The notes under the pieces: generated by a model
Database searches by the model: none
Told to the model about the DNA's origin: nothing
Seen by the model: the letters and a program-made list of their open reading frames with translations, nothing else
Translations under genes and position numbers: made by a program
Assembly: GCA_965200035.1 (NCBI GenBank)
Contig: OZ241334.1
Span: forward strand, 3,348,001-3,412,000
Length of the DNA: 64,000 nt
Direction: 5' to 3'
Origin: UBA1952 sp965200035
Lineage (GTDB): Bacteria; Bacteroidota; Bacteroidia; Chitinophagales; Chitinophagaceae
Shown: piece by piece, positions 44,727 to 53,490 of the stretch
Layout: each line of letters opens with the position of its first letter
Numbering within the stretch: the first letter of the stretch is position 1

Positions 44727-46079
44727 ATGGCCACCGTTGACTTAGTAATGCCCAAGATGGGCGAGAGCATCATGGAAGCTACCGTGCTCAAATGGCATAA
44801 AAAGCCCGGCGATACCGTAAAAATGGACGAAACGGTGCTTGAAATTGCTACGGATAAGGTAGATAGTGAAGTGCCTTCCACTGCAGCCGGCACTATTACA
44901 GAAGTGCTTTTCAATGAGAATGATGTAGTGCCCGTAGGTACCGTCATTGCCCGTGTCAATACGGAAGGTGGCAGCGCTGCGGCCTCAGCACCTCAGCCTG
45001 TGGTAGTAAATACACCTCAGCCGGCAGCCGCTCCACAGGTATCTGCACCGGCAGTCGTTCAGAGTGCCGCTGCTCCATCCACAGCAGCAGGAAGCAATAA
45101 ATTTTACTCGCCGCTCGTGCTCAATATTGCCGGCAAAGAAGGCATTGGCATGGCTGAGCTGGAAGGCATTCCCGGCACAGGCAGCGAAGGCCGTGTAACC
45201 AAAAAAGACATCCTCACTTATGTAGAGAACCGAGGCACAGGAGCGCAACCGGCAGCAGGCAATCAACAGGCTCCAGCCGCGAGTCCGCAACCGGCACAGG
45301 CTGCACAGCAACCAACTCAGCAGGCGCAACCAGCCACTAATTCTTCACAGCCAACCGGCAATTACGGTGATAATGTAGAGATCATTGAGATGGACCGTAT
45401 GCGCAAGCTGATTGCCGACCACATGGTACGCAGCAAAAGCACATCGCCGCACGTTACCTCATTTACAGAAGCAGATGTGACCAACATTGTGCGCTGGCGT
45501 GAGAAGAATAAGGTCGGTTTTGAAAAGAAATACAATGAGAAGATCACCTTTACTCCCATCTTCATTGAGGCAGTAGTGAATGCGATCCGCAAGTTCCCGA
45601 TGATCAACAGCAGCGTGGATGGCAATAATATCATTGTCAAGAAAGACATCAACATCGGTATGGCCGCAGCATTGCCAAGCGGCAACCTGATTGTTCCGGT
45701 CATCAAAAATGCAGATACCAAGAACCTGCTTGGACTGAGCAAGGATGTGAATATGATGGCTAAAAATGCCCGTAACAACAAGCTGAAAGCAGATGATACG
45801 CAGGGCGGCACTTTTACATTGACCAATGTAGGCACCTTCGGCAGCCTGATGGGCACACCGATCATCAATCAACCGCAGGTAGCGATCCTGGCGGTGGGCA
45901 GCATCAAAAAGCGCCCGATGGTCATCGAAACAGCGGAAGGCGATGTAATCGCCATCCGCCACATGATGTACCTGTCGCTGAGCTACGATCACCGCATCGT
46001 AGATGGCTCCCTGGGCGCCTCCTTCCTCACAGAAGTAGCCAATCAGCTGGAAGCGTTCGATGGCAACAGAGCTGTTTGA
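44727..46079 (+). CDS. 2-oxoacid dehydrogenase complex E2 (dihydrolipoyl acyltransferase)
   Basis: 450 residues. The lipoyl domain (1-78) has EIATDKVDSEVPS with lipoyl-Lys K44. An Ala/Pro/Gln linker is followed by the E1/E3-binding domain (about 125-165, GTGSEGRVTKKDILTYV), a second Gln/Pro-rich linker, then the catalytic acyltransferase core with LSYDHRIVDG (catalytic His and Asp) near the end. E2 passes acyl groups from lipoamide to CoA. Pyruvate, branched-chain and 2-oxoglutarate versions are not separated by sequence here; no E1 or E3 gene is next to it. Confidence 0.92.
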   Translation: MATVDLVMPKMGESIMEATVLKWHKKPGDTVKMDETVLEIATDKVDSEVPSTAAGTITEVLFNENDVVPVGTVIARVNTEGGSAAASAPQPVVVNTPQPAAAPQVSAPAVVQSAAAPSTAAGSNKFYSPLVLNIAGKEGIGMAELEGIPGTGSEGRVTKKDILTYVENRGTGAQPAAGNQQAPAASPQPAQAAQQPTQQAQPATNSSQPTGNYGDNVEIIEMDRMRKLIADHMVRSKSTSPHVTSFTEADVTNIVRWREKNKVGFEKKYNEKITFTPIFIEAVVNAIRKFPMINSSVDGNNIIVKKDINIGMAAALPSGNLIVPVIKNADTKNLLGLSKDVNMMAKNARNNKLKADDTQGGTFTLTNVGTFGSLMGTPIINQPQVAILAVGSIKKRPMVIETAEGDVIAIRHMMYLSLSYDHRIVDGSLGASFLTEVANQLEAFDGNRAV

Positions 46080-46105
46080 TAAATGCAAAGTTTAAAATGT
46101 AGAAT

Positions 46106-46137
46106 GCAAAAGACCGGTATAGTGCCGGTCTTTTTGC
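46106..46137 (+). terminator. Terminator of the E2 gene
   Basis: GCAAAAGACCGG, loop TATAGTG, CCGGTCTTTTTGC, starting 26 bp after the stop codon. Confidence 0.9.
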
Positions 46138-46332
46138 ATTAATAGCCTTTACGGTAGTAGGGTAACAATATAACAACAGATAGCGATTAGCAGCACCATA
46201 GGATTCCGGCTAATTGAAGGGAAGGCCTATAGGGGCCTGAAGCTTTGTAGGGATTTTGTAGAAAAATAAAATCCACGTAGCCGGTAGCGGCCCATAGGGC
46301 CGGCAACATCCAACCCGGCAACGAACAAAAAA
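46138..46332. other. Unexplained intergenic stretch with short GC-rich dyads
   Basis: 195 bp between convergent genes, with no frame that I believe in. AGGCC-TATAG-GGGCCT (46223-46238) and GGCCC-ATA-GGGCC (about 46288-46300) are related short dyads, and GGATTTT/AAAATCC (46251-46274) is a further inverted repeat. Confidence 0.4.
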
Positions 46333-46878
46333 TCAGGCTGTATAAAACCGGCTGATTACATTTTTTAAAGCAATACCAGCATCATTACCATCCAGCTTAT
46401 GCCCCAGATATTGTAAGGCTTCCTGCTCTGAGTACAGCTTGTTCATGTGATTCATAGCCTCTTCATAAGCCCGTAAATCATTCCCGAAAAACTCGCTCAG
46501 AAACAGGTATTTATCATTCAGATCAATGAATGCACGGATGTCGCCTTTGGGCAACTGTGGCTTCACCGGTTCCTTAGTTACAGGCGCTGGCGGTGGTGTT
46601 GCAACTATAGGCTCAACCGGCTTTTCCTTCGAGAAGGCAGGTGCCTTCTCGGGCACAGGTACCGCTTGCTCCTGTTCCATCGCAGCCGTCAGCTCATCCA
46701 GCGTAGGCTCCTGTACATCCGGCACCTGCCTGCCTGCCATGCTGCCCCTTATCTCCAGCAGGTCGGCATAAAGAACGCGGGTATAATCGAGCATCAGATC
46801 TACATCTATGAAGGTACGGTCACTGTTGCGCTGGGCCAGTTCAGTAAGCTTGATAAGCACGGTGCGGATGCGCTGCAT
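46333..46878 (-). CDS. Uncharacterised protein with Pro-rich linker
   Basis: 181 residues, not recognised. Two helical ends are joined by a Pro/Glu/Lys/Val-rich linker (about 70-110, PVPEKAPAFSKEKPVEPIVA). The N-terminal helix (IRTVLIKLTELAQ, then FIDVDLMLDYTRVLYADLLEI) and C-terminal region (IDLNDKYLFLSEFFGNDLRAYEEAM) look like two interaction modules. No signal peptide. It is divergent from tdk, starting about 100 bp away. A cytoplasmic scaffold is possible but unproven. Confidence 0.7.
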   Translation of the reverse strand: MQRIRTVLIKLTELAQRNSDRTFIDVDLMLDYTRVLYADLLEIRGSMAGRQVPDVQEPTLDELTAAMEQEQAVPVPEKAPAFSKEKPVEPIVATPPPAPVTKEPVKPQLPKGDIRAFIDLNDKYLFLSEFFGNDLRAYEEAMNHMNKLYSEQEALQYLGHKLDGNDAGIALKNVISRFYTA

Positions 46879-46978
46879 GGTTGGTTATTTCTTTAGAATT
46901 GAAAAATACACTATCCTGTAAAAACACCCTAACATTTGTCTTTAAATTTTAGGGTTTGGCTTTTACCTTAGCAGGCTT

Positions 46979-47554
46979 ATGTTCATAGAACCACACCGAT
47001 CCTCACTGCACCGAAAAGGCTGGATAGAAGTAATCTGCGGCTCTATGTTCTCCGGAAAATCAGAAGAGCTGATCCGGCGGCTGAAGCGGGCCAGAATCGC
47101 CCATCAGAAAATAGAAATCTTTAAGCCTGCAATCGATATCCGCTATGCGGTAAATGATATTGTAAGCCACGATGCCACCCGTATTCCCTGCTCGCCCGTA
47201 GAAAGCTCCGGCAGCATACATCTATTGGCAAGCGGAGTAGATGTAGTGGGTATAGACGAAGCGCAGTTTTTTGACGATGGACTGGTAGATGTAGCAGAAA
47301 GCCTTTGCCTGAGCGGCATTCGTGTGATTATTGCAGGCCTGGATATGGACTATCTCGGCAAGCCGTTCGGACCGATTCCGGCACTGCTGGCGCGCGCAGA
47401 ATACATCACCAAGCTGCATGCGATCTGTATGCAATGCGGAGACATCGCTAATTACTCTTACCGGAAAACGGGCGATGGCGGAACTATTCTTCTCGGCGAA
47501 AAAGATTTATACGAGCCCCGCTGCCGCGACTGCTTTTATAAAGCCTCTGCCTGA
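46979..47554 (+). CDS. tdk: Thymidine kinase
   Basis: 191 residues, type II (TK1-like) thymidine kinase, which phosphorylates thymidine with ATP in salvage. The P-loop is ICGSMFSGKSEELIRRLKRA, the Walker B/lid segment VVGIDEAQFFDD, and the zinc-binding Cys are in CMQCG and CRDCF near the end; YSYRKTGDGG is typical. The last 19 bp overlap the convergent FMN-reductase gene. Confidence 0.95.
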   Translation: MFIEPHRSSLHRKGWIEVICGSMFSGKSEELIRRLKRARIAHQKIEIFKPAIDIRYAVNDIVSHDATRIPCSPVESSGSIHLLASGVDVVGIDEAQFFDDGLVDVAESLCLSGIRVIIAGLDMDYLGKPFGPIPALLARAEYITKLHAICMQCGDIANYSYRKTGDGGTILLGEKDLYEPRCRDCFYKASA

Positions 47555-48093
47555 GCCTCTGCCATCTTTCGCAAATGCTGCATCAACGCGCCAATCTGTT
47601 GATGCGTGGCTTCATCTTTCAGTTCATTTTCCTGAATCTTTTGTCCTGCGCTGCCCACGCTTAATGCAGATTCCTCCATCATCTTAGTGCCCAATGCTTT
47701 GAGTGTAAGCAGCAGCGATGCCAGCGCCTTATCGCCGCCTGAGTAGAGTGAGGAAGAGCTGATAGCCGCTACCGGCTTGTCGTTGAGCTCACCGGTAAAC
47801 ACAAGCCAGTCCAGCGCATTCTTAAGCGCGCCCGGTACGCCGAATGCATATTCCGGGGTGCCGATCACCACTGCATCAGCCTGTGCAATGGCTTCTTTCA
47901 ATTGCAGCACAGCATTATTCGCCTCCGCTTCCGGACTGAAATAGGGCAGATCACCGATCCGGTCAAAGAGGACATAATCAGCACCGGCGGCTACGAGCGC
48001 ATTTGCTGCAGCACGTAAAATAGCGCCATTGGATGACTGGCTGCGCAGGCTGCCGGAGATGCCCAAAACTGAAAAAGAGCCGGAGGAAAGCAT
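47536..48093 (-). CDS. NADPH-dependent FMN reductase family protein
   Basis: 185 residues from the ATG at 48093. Flavodoxin-like fold: VLGISGSLRSQSSNGAIL (phosphate loop), DAVVIGTPEYAFGVPGALKN and ISSSSLYSGGDKAL. Members reduce FMN, quinones, azo compounds or chromate with NAD(P)H; the substrate is unknown. A longer frame to 48165 adds 24 residues without homology. The gene's 3' end overlaps tdk and its 5' side faces repeat array B. Confidence 0.9.
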   Translation of the reverse strand: MLSSGSFSVLGISGSLRSQSSNGAILRAAANALVAAGADYVLFDRIGDLPYFSPEAEANNAVLQLKEAIAQADAVVIGTPEYAFGVPGALKNALDWLVFTGELNDKPVAAISSSSLYSGGDKALASLLLTLKALGTKMMEESALSVGSAGQKIQENELKDEATHQQIGALMQHLRKMAEAQAEAL

Positions 48094-48648
48094 GGATAAT
48101 GATTTGCCGCAAAATACCGATTTGCAGGTTATGATGTCCGAAGCGTTCTCACGATTTTCCACCAACCTAATAGCGGGGCCAGATTATTGCCAGGGCAAAA
48201 TTTGACAAGTTGCTGCAAAGATCAGATAAGCCTCATCAGCCATTGACCGCCTGATGCAGTTACTTCACTTTCGGCTGGAACTTCCCCGTTTCCAGACGGT
48301 AATAGATCATTTCCGGGTGGTGATATACCATTTCCGACTGGTAATACATGATTTCCGGGTGGTGATATACCATTTCCGACTGGTAATACATGATTTCCGG
48401 GTGGTAAAAAATGATTTCCGGATGGTGGTGAAGCATTTCCGGGTGGTAATATGCCATTTCCAGTTGGTGATATACCATTTTCGGGTGGTAATATATGATT
48501 TCCGGGTAATGTAATCCTGTCTCATGACGCTAATGCCATACTTTATATTGATTTTGTCAGCATAATCCTTCCCTTTGTCGGACTAAGCATCGCTTTCATC
48601 AATATAATATGGATTTTCATCAAACAGCCAATTGCCTTCTGTCTGGAT
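48094..48648. other. Long intergenic region holding 21-bp array B
   Basis: 555 bp between two minus-strand genes. Bases 48267-48518 are the repeat array. Frames across it are open only because a 21-bp pitch keeps phase and the unit lacks stops. 48094-48266 and 48519-48648 show no gene or terminator that I can support. Confidence 0.6.
48267..48518. repeat. 21-bp tandem array B, twelve units
   Basis: Twelve head-to-tail 21-base units, the clearest starting at 48309, 48330, 48351, 48372, 48393, 48414, 48435, 48456, 48477 and 48498, with weaker ones at 48267 and 48288. The unit begins ATTTCCGGGTGGT (or ATTTCCGACTGGT). Its second half is variable but often makes TGGT...ACCA or GGTGATATACC dyads across the unit junction. 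Units at 48309-48350 and 48351-48392 are an exact 42-bp duplication. The GC-to-AT step inside each unit is regular. No spacers, so not CRISPR. Confidence 0.92.
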
Positions 48649-49992
48649 TTAGCCCTGCTCCTCTTTGGGCTCAGGTCCGCGGAAATGGTCTTTTCCTTCC
48701 ATAGCGGTGAGCTTTACCAGCCGTCCTTCACGTGCGGAACGATAAATGGCTTCCATGATCTTCTGATCCTGTACCCCTTCTTCGCCCGGAGTGAAAGGCA
48801 TCGTATCATTTTTAACGCACTGGCTCATATGATCCATCTCTGAGGCAAATTGGTTTTTTGGCGGCATAGCCGGATGGGATTTCCACTCAACACCTTTGTC
48901 CTTTACTTCCGAAACCTCCATTTGCAATCCCTCATAGGAAAAAGCCGGGTCCATGCCAAAAGTTCCGCCCCGGTCGGCATAGCAGCGGTAGCGGCGGCTT
49001 TCGTGTACGCCATAAGTGGTGCTGCAATTGGCCATCACCCCTGAGGGAAACTGCATCTGCCACATCATCGTTTCTTCTACTTCTTTGAACCGTTCATCAC
49101 CCGGCGTGCTGTACTGATGGGCGCTTACCCAGAGAGGTTCCTCGCCGGTGAGATAGCGAATGGTATTCAGGCAGTACAGTCCAATGTCAGGCAACGCACC
49201 CCCGCCGGCCAGCTGTTTTCTCAGCCGCCATTGGGTGGGATCGCCGATATTTTGTGCATTCATCGCTTCAATGGCCCGCACTTTCCCCCAATGTTCATCC
49301 CGTACCCATTCTTTGATCTGCTTATGCTGCGGCTCATACTGGATGCGGTACGCGATCATCAGCTTTACGCCCGCTTTCCTGCAGGCGCTTACCATATCCT
49401 CCGCATCCGCTACGCTGGTTGCCATCGGCTTTTCGCACAGTATATGCTTACCGGCTTTAGCGCCCCGGATTACGAACTCGGCATGCATACTGTTGGGCAA
49501 CACAATGTAGATGACGTCCACCTCTTTATTGTGGCGCAGCTCATCGAAGCTGTTATAGTTGTAGATATTGTCTTCTGCTACTCCATATTGCAGCGCCACT
49601 TTTTTTGCCTTGTTGCGGTTGCCGCTTACCAGCGCGGTTACTCTGGAATGCCTGCATTGCGCAAAAGCGGGCAGTATCTGATTAAGCGAAAGCGTGCCCA
49701 GCCCAACAATAGCATAGCCGATACGCTTGTCGGGCGCATCAGGAGTAGGTACCGGTTGATCTTTCTTTTCGGATGGATGATCGAGCGGCTTAAGTGGTAC
49801 CGGTTTCCCATCTGCAGGAATGGTCGGGGCTTTGTCGGGAGCAGTCGGGCGGCTTTGCGCGCCGGCGCTCATTGCGAAATCGCCGATGAAAGTGGCTGCC
49901 AGCAGGCCCGCGCCGGTATGTTGCAGGAATTTTCTGCGGCTGTAATCCGGATCATTGTCCGTTAATTTTTCCACGAAGCTTATTTTCCTCAT
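48649..49992 (-). CDS. Tat-exported Gfo/Idh/MocA-family oxidoreductase
   Basis: 447 residues from the ATG at 49992. A twin-arginine signal (YSRRKFLQHTG, about 17-27) suggests folded export to the periplasm. A Pro-rich linker follows, then a Rossmann domain (IGYAIVGLGTLSLNQILPAF) with the EKP motif in HILCEKPMATSVADAE, and a C-terminal alpha/beta domain. Gfo/Idh/MocA enzymes oxidise sugars or related compounds with NAD(P). The Tat-exported form resembles glucose-fructose oxidoreductase; the substrate is unknown. Divergent from the TolC gene. Confidence 0.9.
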   Translation of the reverse strand: MRKISFVEKLTDNDPDYSRRKFLQHTGAGLLAATFIGDFAMSAGAQSRPTAPDKAPTIPADGKPVPLKPLDHPSEKKDQPVPTPDAPDKRIGYAIVGLGTLSLNQILPAFAQCRHSRVTALVSGNRNKAKKVALQYGVAEDNIYNYNSFDELRHNKEVDVIYIVLPNSMHAEFVIRGAKAGKHILCEKPMATSVADAEDMVSACRKAGVKLMIAYRIQYEPQHKQIKEWVRDEHWGKVRAIEAMNAQNIGDPTQWRLRKQLAGGGALPDIGLYCLNTIRYLTGEEPLWVSAHQYSTPGDERFKEVEETMMWQMQFPSGVMANCSTTYGVHESRRYRCYADRGGTFGMDPAFSYEGLQMEVSEVKDKGVEWKSHPAMPPKNQFASEMDHMSQCVKNDTMPFTPGEEGVQDQKIMEAIYRSAREGRLVKLTAMEGKDHFRGPEPKEEQG

Positions 49993-50100
49993 AATGGTTG
50001 GTTGAGCAGGAATTATTGATAGCAATAAAATAGTGCCGTACAGATATTTAAGGATCTGAGGACAATCTCCACATTGCGTCATTTGATGTTACTTTGCGCC

Positions 50101-51540
50101 ATGCGTTCCCTTTTATTCATTGTATGCTTTGCCCTGCTTACAATACCTGCCGCTGCCCAAAATGGCGACGACGGAGTATGGAGCCTGCAACGCTGTGTTC
50201 AGTATGCGCTTGAGCATAACCTGTCTATCCGTCAGAATGTGCTTAACGAGCGGCTGGCCGCCCTGACCCTGAAGCAGAGCAGGCTGGCTCTATTGCCCAA
50301 TGCCAATATAGCTCCGGGTTACGGCCGCAGCTTTGGCCGCTCGGTAGATCCGACTACTAATCAGTTTGTACAGGGCAGTTACGACTTTCTGAGCTTGGGC
50401 GGCAATGCCGATGTATTGCTGTTCGGCTGGTTTCAGCGCCGGAATACGATTGCCCGCAATGATCTGAATTATCAGGCAGCCATAGCGGATCTGGATCAGT
50501 TGCGCGATGATGTATCGTTGAATATTGCTACCGGCTATCTGCGCGCGCTGCTGTCCAAAGAGCAGATCAGCGTCAACGAAAAGCAGGTGTCGCTCTCTCA
50601 GGCTCAGCTTTCACAGACGGAGAGGTTTGCAGAAGCAGGCCGCGTACCGCAGATCAATGTATCGCAGCTGAAATCACAACTGGCTACAGACAGTGCCAAT
50701 CTCATCACCGCTATTTCGGATTATACCGCATCTCTGCTGGACTTGCGCGCTTTACTGAATCTTGATTTTGAAGTTCCTTTCGAAGTGACTGCTCCTGCCG
50801 TGCCGCTGGATCAGTCCACGCTTCTGAATAACACGCCTCAGGCAGTTTATGATATTGCCGCCAAGCATTTTGGCGCTATAAAAAGCAATGAGCTTAAAGT
50901 ACGGGCCGCCGAAAAAAATCTGAAGGTTGCTAAAGGGCAGCTTTATCCGCAATTAGCAATCAACGCGCAGCTTGGCTCCAGCTATGCCACAACCTATAAG
51001 GATTATGGAACGCCTGTGATCACCGGCTCAGCTCCTACGGGAAGCTTTGTAGATGTTGGCGGCCAGAATTATGCCATCTATCAGCCAACGTACTCGCTGC
51101 CGGTAGTGCGCACCACGCCGATCAATAGTCAGTTTAATGATAACTTCAGGCACACATATTCGGTGAATCTCAGCATTCCTATTTTCAACGGCTGGCAGGC
51201 ACAGACGAATGTGCGTCAATCGCGGATCAATATGGAATCGCAGCAGCTCAATAAAGATCAGGCGAGCCTTACACTGAAACAGAACGTGTATAAAGCCTAT
51301 AATGATGCCCGTAATTCCATTCAGAAATATTATGCGGCGCAAAGAGCTGCCGATGCTGCGCAGGAAGCCTTCTCTTACGCCAAAAGCCGCTACGAAAACG
51401 GATTGACCAATACAGTAGAGTATCTGGTGATTCAAAACAATCAGTATAAGGCGGATGCAACAGCGACCAGCGCAAAATTTGACCTGATTTTCCGCCTCAA
51501 GGTTATTGACTATTACCTCGGCAACCAGATCAAATTGTAA
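50101..51540 (+). CDS. TolC-family outer membrane efflux protein
   Basis: 479 residues from the ATG at 50101; the signal peptide ends near IPAAAQ. It contains the duplicated outer-membrane efflux (OEP) helical hairpins (WSLQRCVQYALEHNLSIRQN, RAAEKNLKVAKGQLYPQLAIN, YAKSRYENGLTNTVEYL). Such trimers form the exit duct of tripartite exporters for drugs or proteins. No MFP or inner-membrane pump gene is adjacent, so its partner lies elsewhere. TTACTTTG, a near -7 word, lies just upstream. Confidence 0.9.
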   Translation: MRSLLFIVCFALLTIPAAAQNGDDGVWSLQRCVQYALEHNLSIRQNVLNERLAALTLKQSRLALLPNANIAPGYGRSFGRSVDPTTNQFVQGSYDFLSLGGNADVLLFGWFQRRNTIARNDLNYQAAIADLDQLRDDVSLNIATGYLRALLSKEQISVNEKQVSLSQAQLSQTERFAEAGRVPQINVSQLKSQLATDSANLITAISDYTASLLDLRALLNLDFEVPFEVTAPAVPLDQSTLLNNTPQAVYDIAAKHFGAIKSNELKVRAAEKNLKVAKGQLYPQLAINAQLGSSYATTYKDYGTPVITGSAPTGSFVDVGGQNYAIYQPTYSLPVVRTTPINSQFNDNFRHTYSVNLSIPIFNGWQAQTNVRQSRINMESQQLNKDQASLTLKQNVYKAYNDARNSIQKYYAAQRAADAAQEAFSYAKSRYENGLTNTVEYLVIQNNQYKADATATSAKFDLIFRLKVIDYYLGNQIKL

Positions 51541-51550
51541 CCACAGATTC

Positions 51551-52348
51551 ATGCTTAGTCCTCAAGAAAAAATGAAAGATATTCTGCTGAAAGCAGCCCA
51601 CGCTGCCGGCGACCTGATCAAGACGCGCTTTAACGGTCCCTTTACCGTTGAGCATAAAGAAGGAATCAATAATCTGGTTACGGAGATAGATCGCCTCTCA
51701 GAAAAGACAATCATCAGCATCATTCTCGAAGCGTTTCCCGATCACAGCATTATTGCGGAAGAAGGCGGCTCTATTGACAATGGCAGCGACTACCAGTGGA
51801 TCATTGACCCGATAGACGGTACGGTGAATTTTGCGCACGGCATTCCGCTGTGCTGTGTGAGCATTGGCCTTATGAAAGAGGCGCAGATGCTGATGGGCGT
51901 GGTGTATAATCCGATGATGAATGAGCTGTTTTTTGCAGAGCAGGACAAAGGAGCTTACCTGAATGAACAGCCGATCCATGTATCTGCAAAATCAGATTTC
52001 AGGCGGGCTTGTCTGGTAACCGGCTTCCCTTACGAATGGCCGGAAGATAAAGAGCATCCGGTAAAGACTTTTGAGCGCTTTGTGAAGCAGGGACTGCCGG
52101 TGCGCAGGCTCGGCTCAGCCGCCATCGATCTGTGCTGGGTAGCCTGCGGGCGCTTTGACGGCTTCTGGGAGTACAGCCTGAATGCGTGGGATGTAGCTGC
52201 GGGTTACCTCATCGTTACCGAAGCAGGCGGAAAGGTGACTAATTTTGCCGGCGATCCGTATGATGTATTCAGCAAGCAGACGCTGGCTACCAACGGATTG
52301 ATACATGAAGATATGCGGCAGATTATTGCTGCAGCAAACAACTATTAA
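51551..52348 (+). CDS. Inositol monophosphatase family protein
   Basis: 265 residues from the ATG at 51551. Metal-binding motifs of the family are present: IIAEEGG, WIIDPIDGTVNFAHG (DPIDGT) and NAWDVAAGYLIVTEAGG. These Mg2+-dependent enzymes hydrolyse inositol-1-phosphate or related phosphate esters; SuhB types also bind ribosome-assembly factors. The gene starts 10 bp after the TolC stop, and thiL follows within 40 bp, so the run may be one transcript. Confidence 0.92.
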   Translation: MLSPQEKMKDILLKAAHAAGDLIKTRFNGPFTVEHKEGINNLVTEIDRLSEKTIISIILEAFPDHSIIAEEGGSIDNGSDYQWIIDPIDGTVNFAHGIPLCCVSIGLMKEAQMLMGVVYNPMMNELFFAEQDKGAYLNEQPIHVSAKSDFRRACLVTGFPYEWPEDKEHPVKTFERFVKQGLPVRRLGSAAIDLCWVACGRFDGFWEYSLNAWDVAAGYLIVTEAGGKVTNFAGDPYDVFSKQTLATNGLIHEDMRQIIAAANNY

Positions 52349-52388
52349 AAGAAGAGGCGCAGGATGCGCCAAAGATATTTTTTCAGGA

Positions 52389-53426
52389 ATGGAACAACAG
52401 CAACGAACAGAAATAAGTAGCCTCGGAGAGTTTGGTCTCATAGAGCATCTGACCCGCGAAGGCGAGACCACCCAGGCCGGAACCCTGCTCAGCGTAGGCG
52501 ATGATGCGGCGGTGATCGATCATTTTGGCAAGCAGACCGTCATCACCACAGATCTGCTGCTCGAAGGAGTCCATTTTGATCTGGTGTACACACCGCTCAA
52601 GCATCTGGGCTATAAAGCAGTTGCCGTGAATCTTTCGGACCTCTGCGCCATGATGGCTACGCCTACGCACATTACCGTAAGCATTGGCATCAGCAACCGC
52701 TTTTCCGTTGAGGCGCTGGATGAACTTTACAGCGGCATCTATGCAGCCTGCGAGCGCTATGGTGTTGACTTGGTGGGCGGTGATACTTCTACTTCACTGA
52801 AAGGCTTTGTGATCAGCATTACAGCCGTTGGCGAGGTAAAAACGGATGAATTCGTGACCCGTTCCGGCGCAAAGGCAAATGATCTGATCTGCGTAAGCGG
52901 CGATCTTGGCGGGGCATTCCTAGGATTACAATTGCTGGAGCGCGAAAAGAAAATATTCCTGGAGCATCCCGATGTGCAGCCGGAGCTGAACGACCGCACT
53001 TATGTGATAGGGAGACAGCTGAAGCCCGAGCCGCGCACCGATATAGTGAGCTGGCTGCAGGAGCACGAGATTAAGCCGACTTCTATGATCGATGTAAGTG
53101 ACGGGCTTAGCTCTGAGCTGATTCACCTATGCCGCAAAAGCGGAACTGGCTGTCTGATCTATGACGATAAGATACCCGTGCATCCGGAAACGAAGGAAGT
53201 GGCGGAAGAGCTGCACCTGAGCGCAATCACCTGCGCGCTGAGCGGTGGGGAGGATTACGAATTGCTGTTTACTATCAGTCAGGAAGATTATGAAAAAGTA
53301 GCACGCAATCCCGGAATTTCGGTAATTGGCTACATGACGGATGCCGAGCAGGGAATGGCCTTGCAGACCACTGCGGGCGAGCGGCATAAGATACAGGCGC
53401 AGGGTTGGAATGCTTTTGTTGTCTAA
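52389..53426 (+). CDS. thiL: Thiamine-monophosphate kinase
   Basis: 345 residues from the ATG at 52389 (MEQQQRTEISSLGEFGLIEH); a longer frame to 52305 overlaps the upstream gene. ThiL uses ATP to make thiamine diphosphate from thiamine monophosphate. AIRS-like fold with VGDDAAVID, TTDLLLEGVHFDL, NLSDLCAMMATP, DLVGGDTSTS and SMIDVSDGLSSELIHL, then CALSGGEDYELLFT, all diagnostic. No TPP riboswitch was seen upstream. Confidence 0.95.
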   Translation: MEQQQRTEISSLGEFGLIEHLTREGETTQAGTLLSVGDDAAVIDHFGKQTVITTDLLLEGVHFDLVYTPLKHLGYKAVAVNLSDLCAMMATPTHITVSIGISNRFSVEALDELYSGIYAACERYGVDLVGGDTSTSLKGFVISITAVGEVKTDEFVTRSGAKANDLICVSGDLGGAFLGLQLLEREKKIFLEHPDVQPELNDRTYVIGRQLKPEPRTDIVSWLQEHEIKPTSMIDVSDGLSSELIHLCRKSGTGCLIYDDKIPVHPETKEVAEELHLSAITCALSGGEDYELLFTISQEDYEKVARNPGISVIGYMTDAEQGMALQTTAGERHKIQAQGWNAFVV

Positions 53427-53490
53427 ATATTAGCATTTTGTTAGGCTGCGTAAATAAATTTTGTATTTTGGGCTAAATTTTTTCACCACA

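Noticed and set aside
48267..48518. CRISPR array
   Set aside because: Units are head to tail with no spacers, the 21-bp pitch is too short, and no cas gene is present in the window.
52349..52388. TPP riboswitch before thiL
   Set aside because: The gap is only 40 bp and has no CUGAGA or ACCUGA core.
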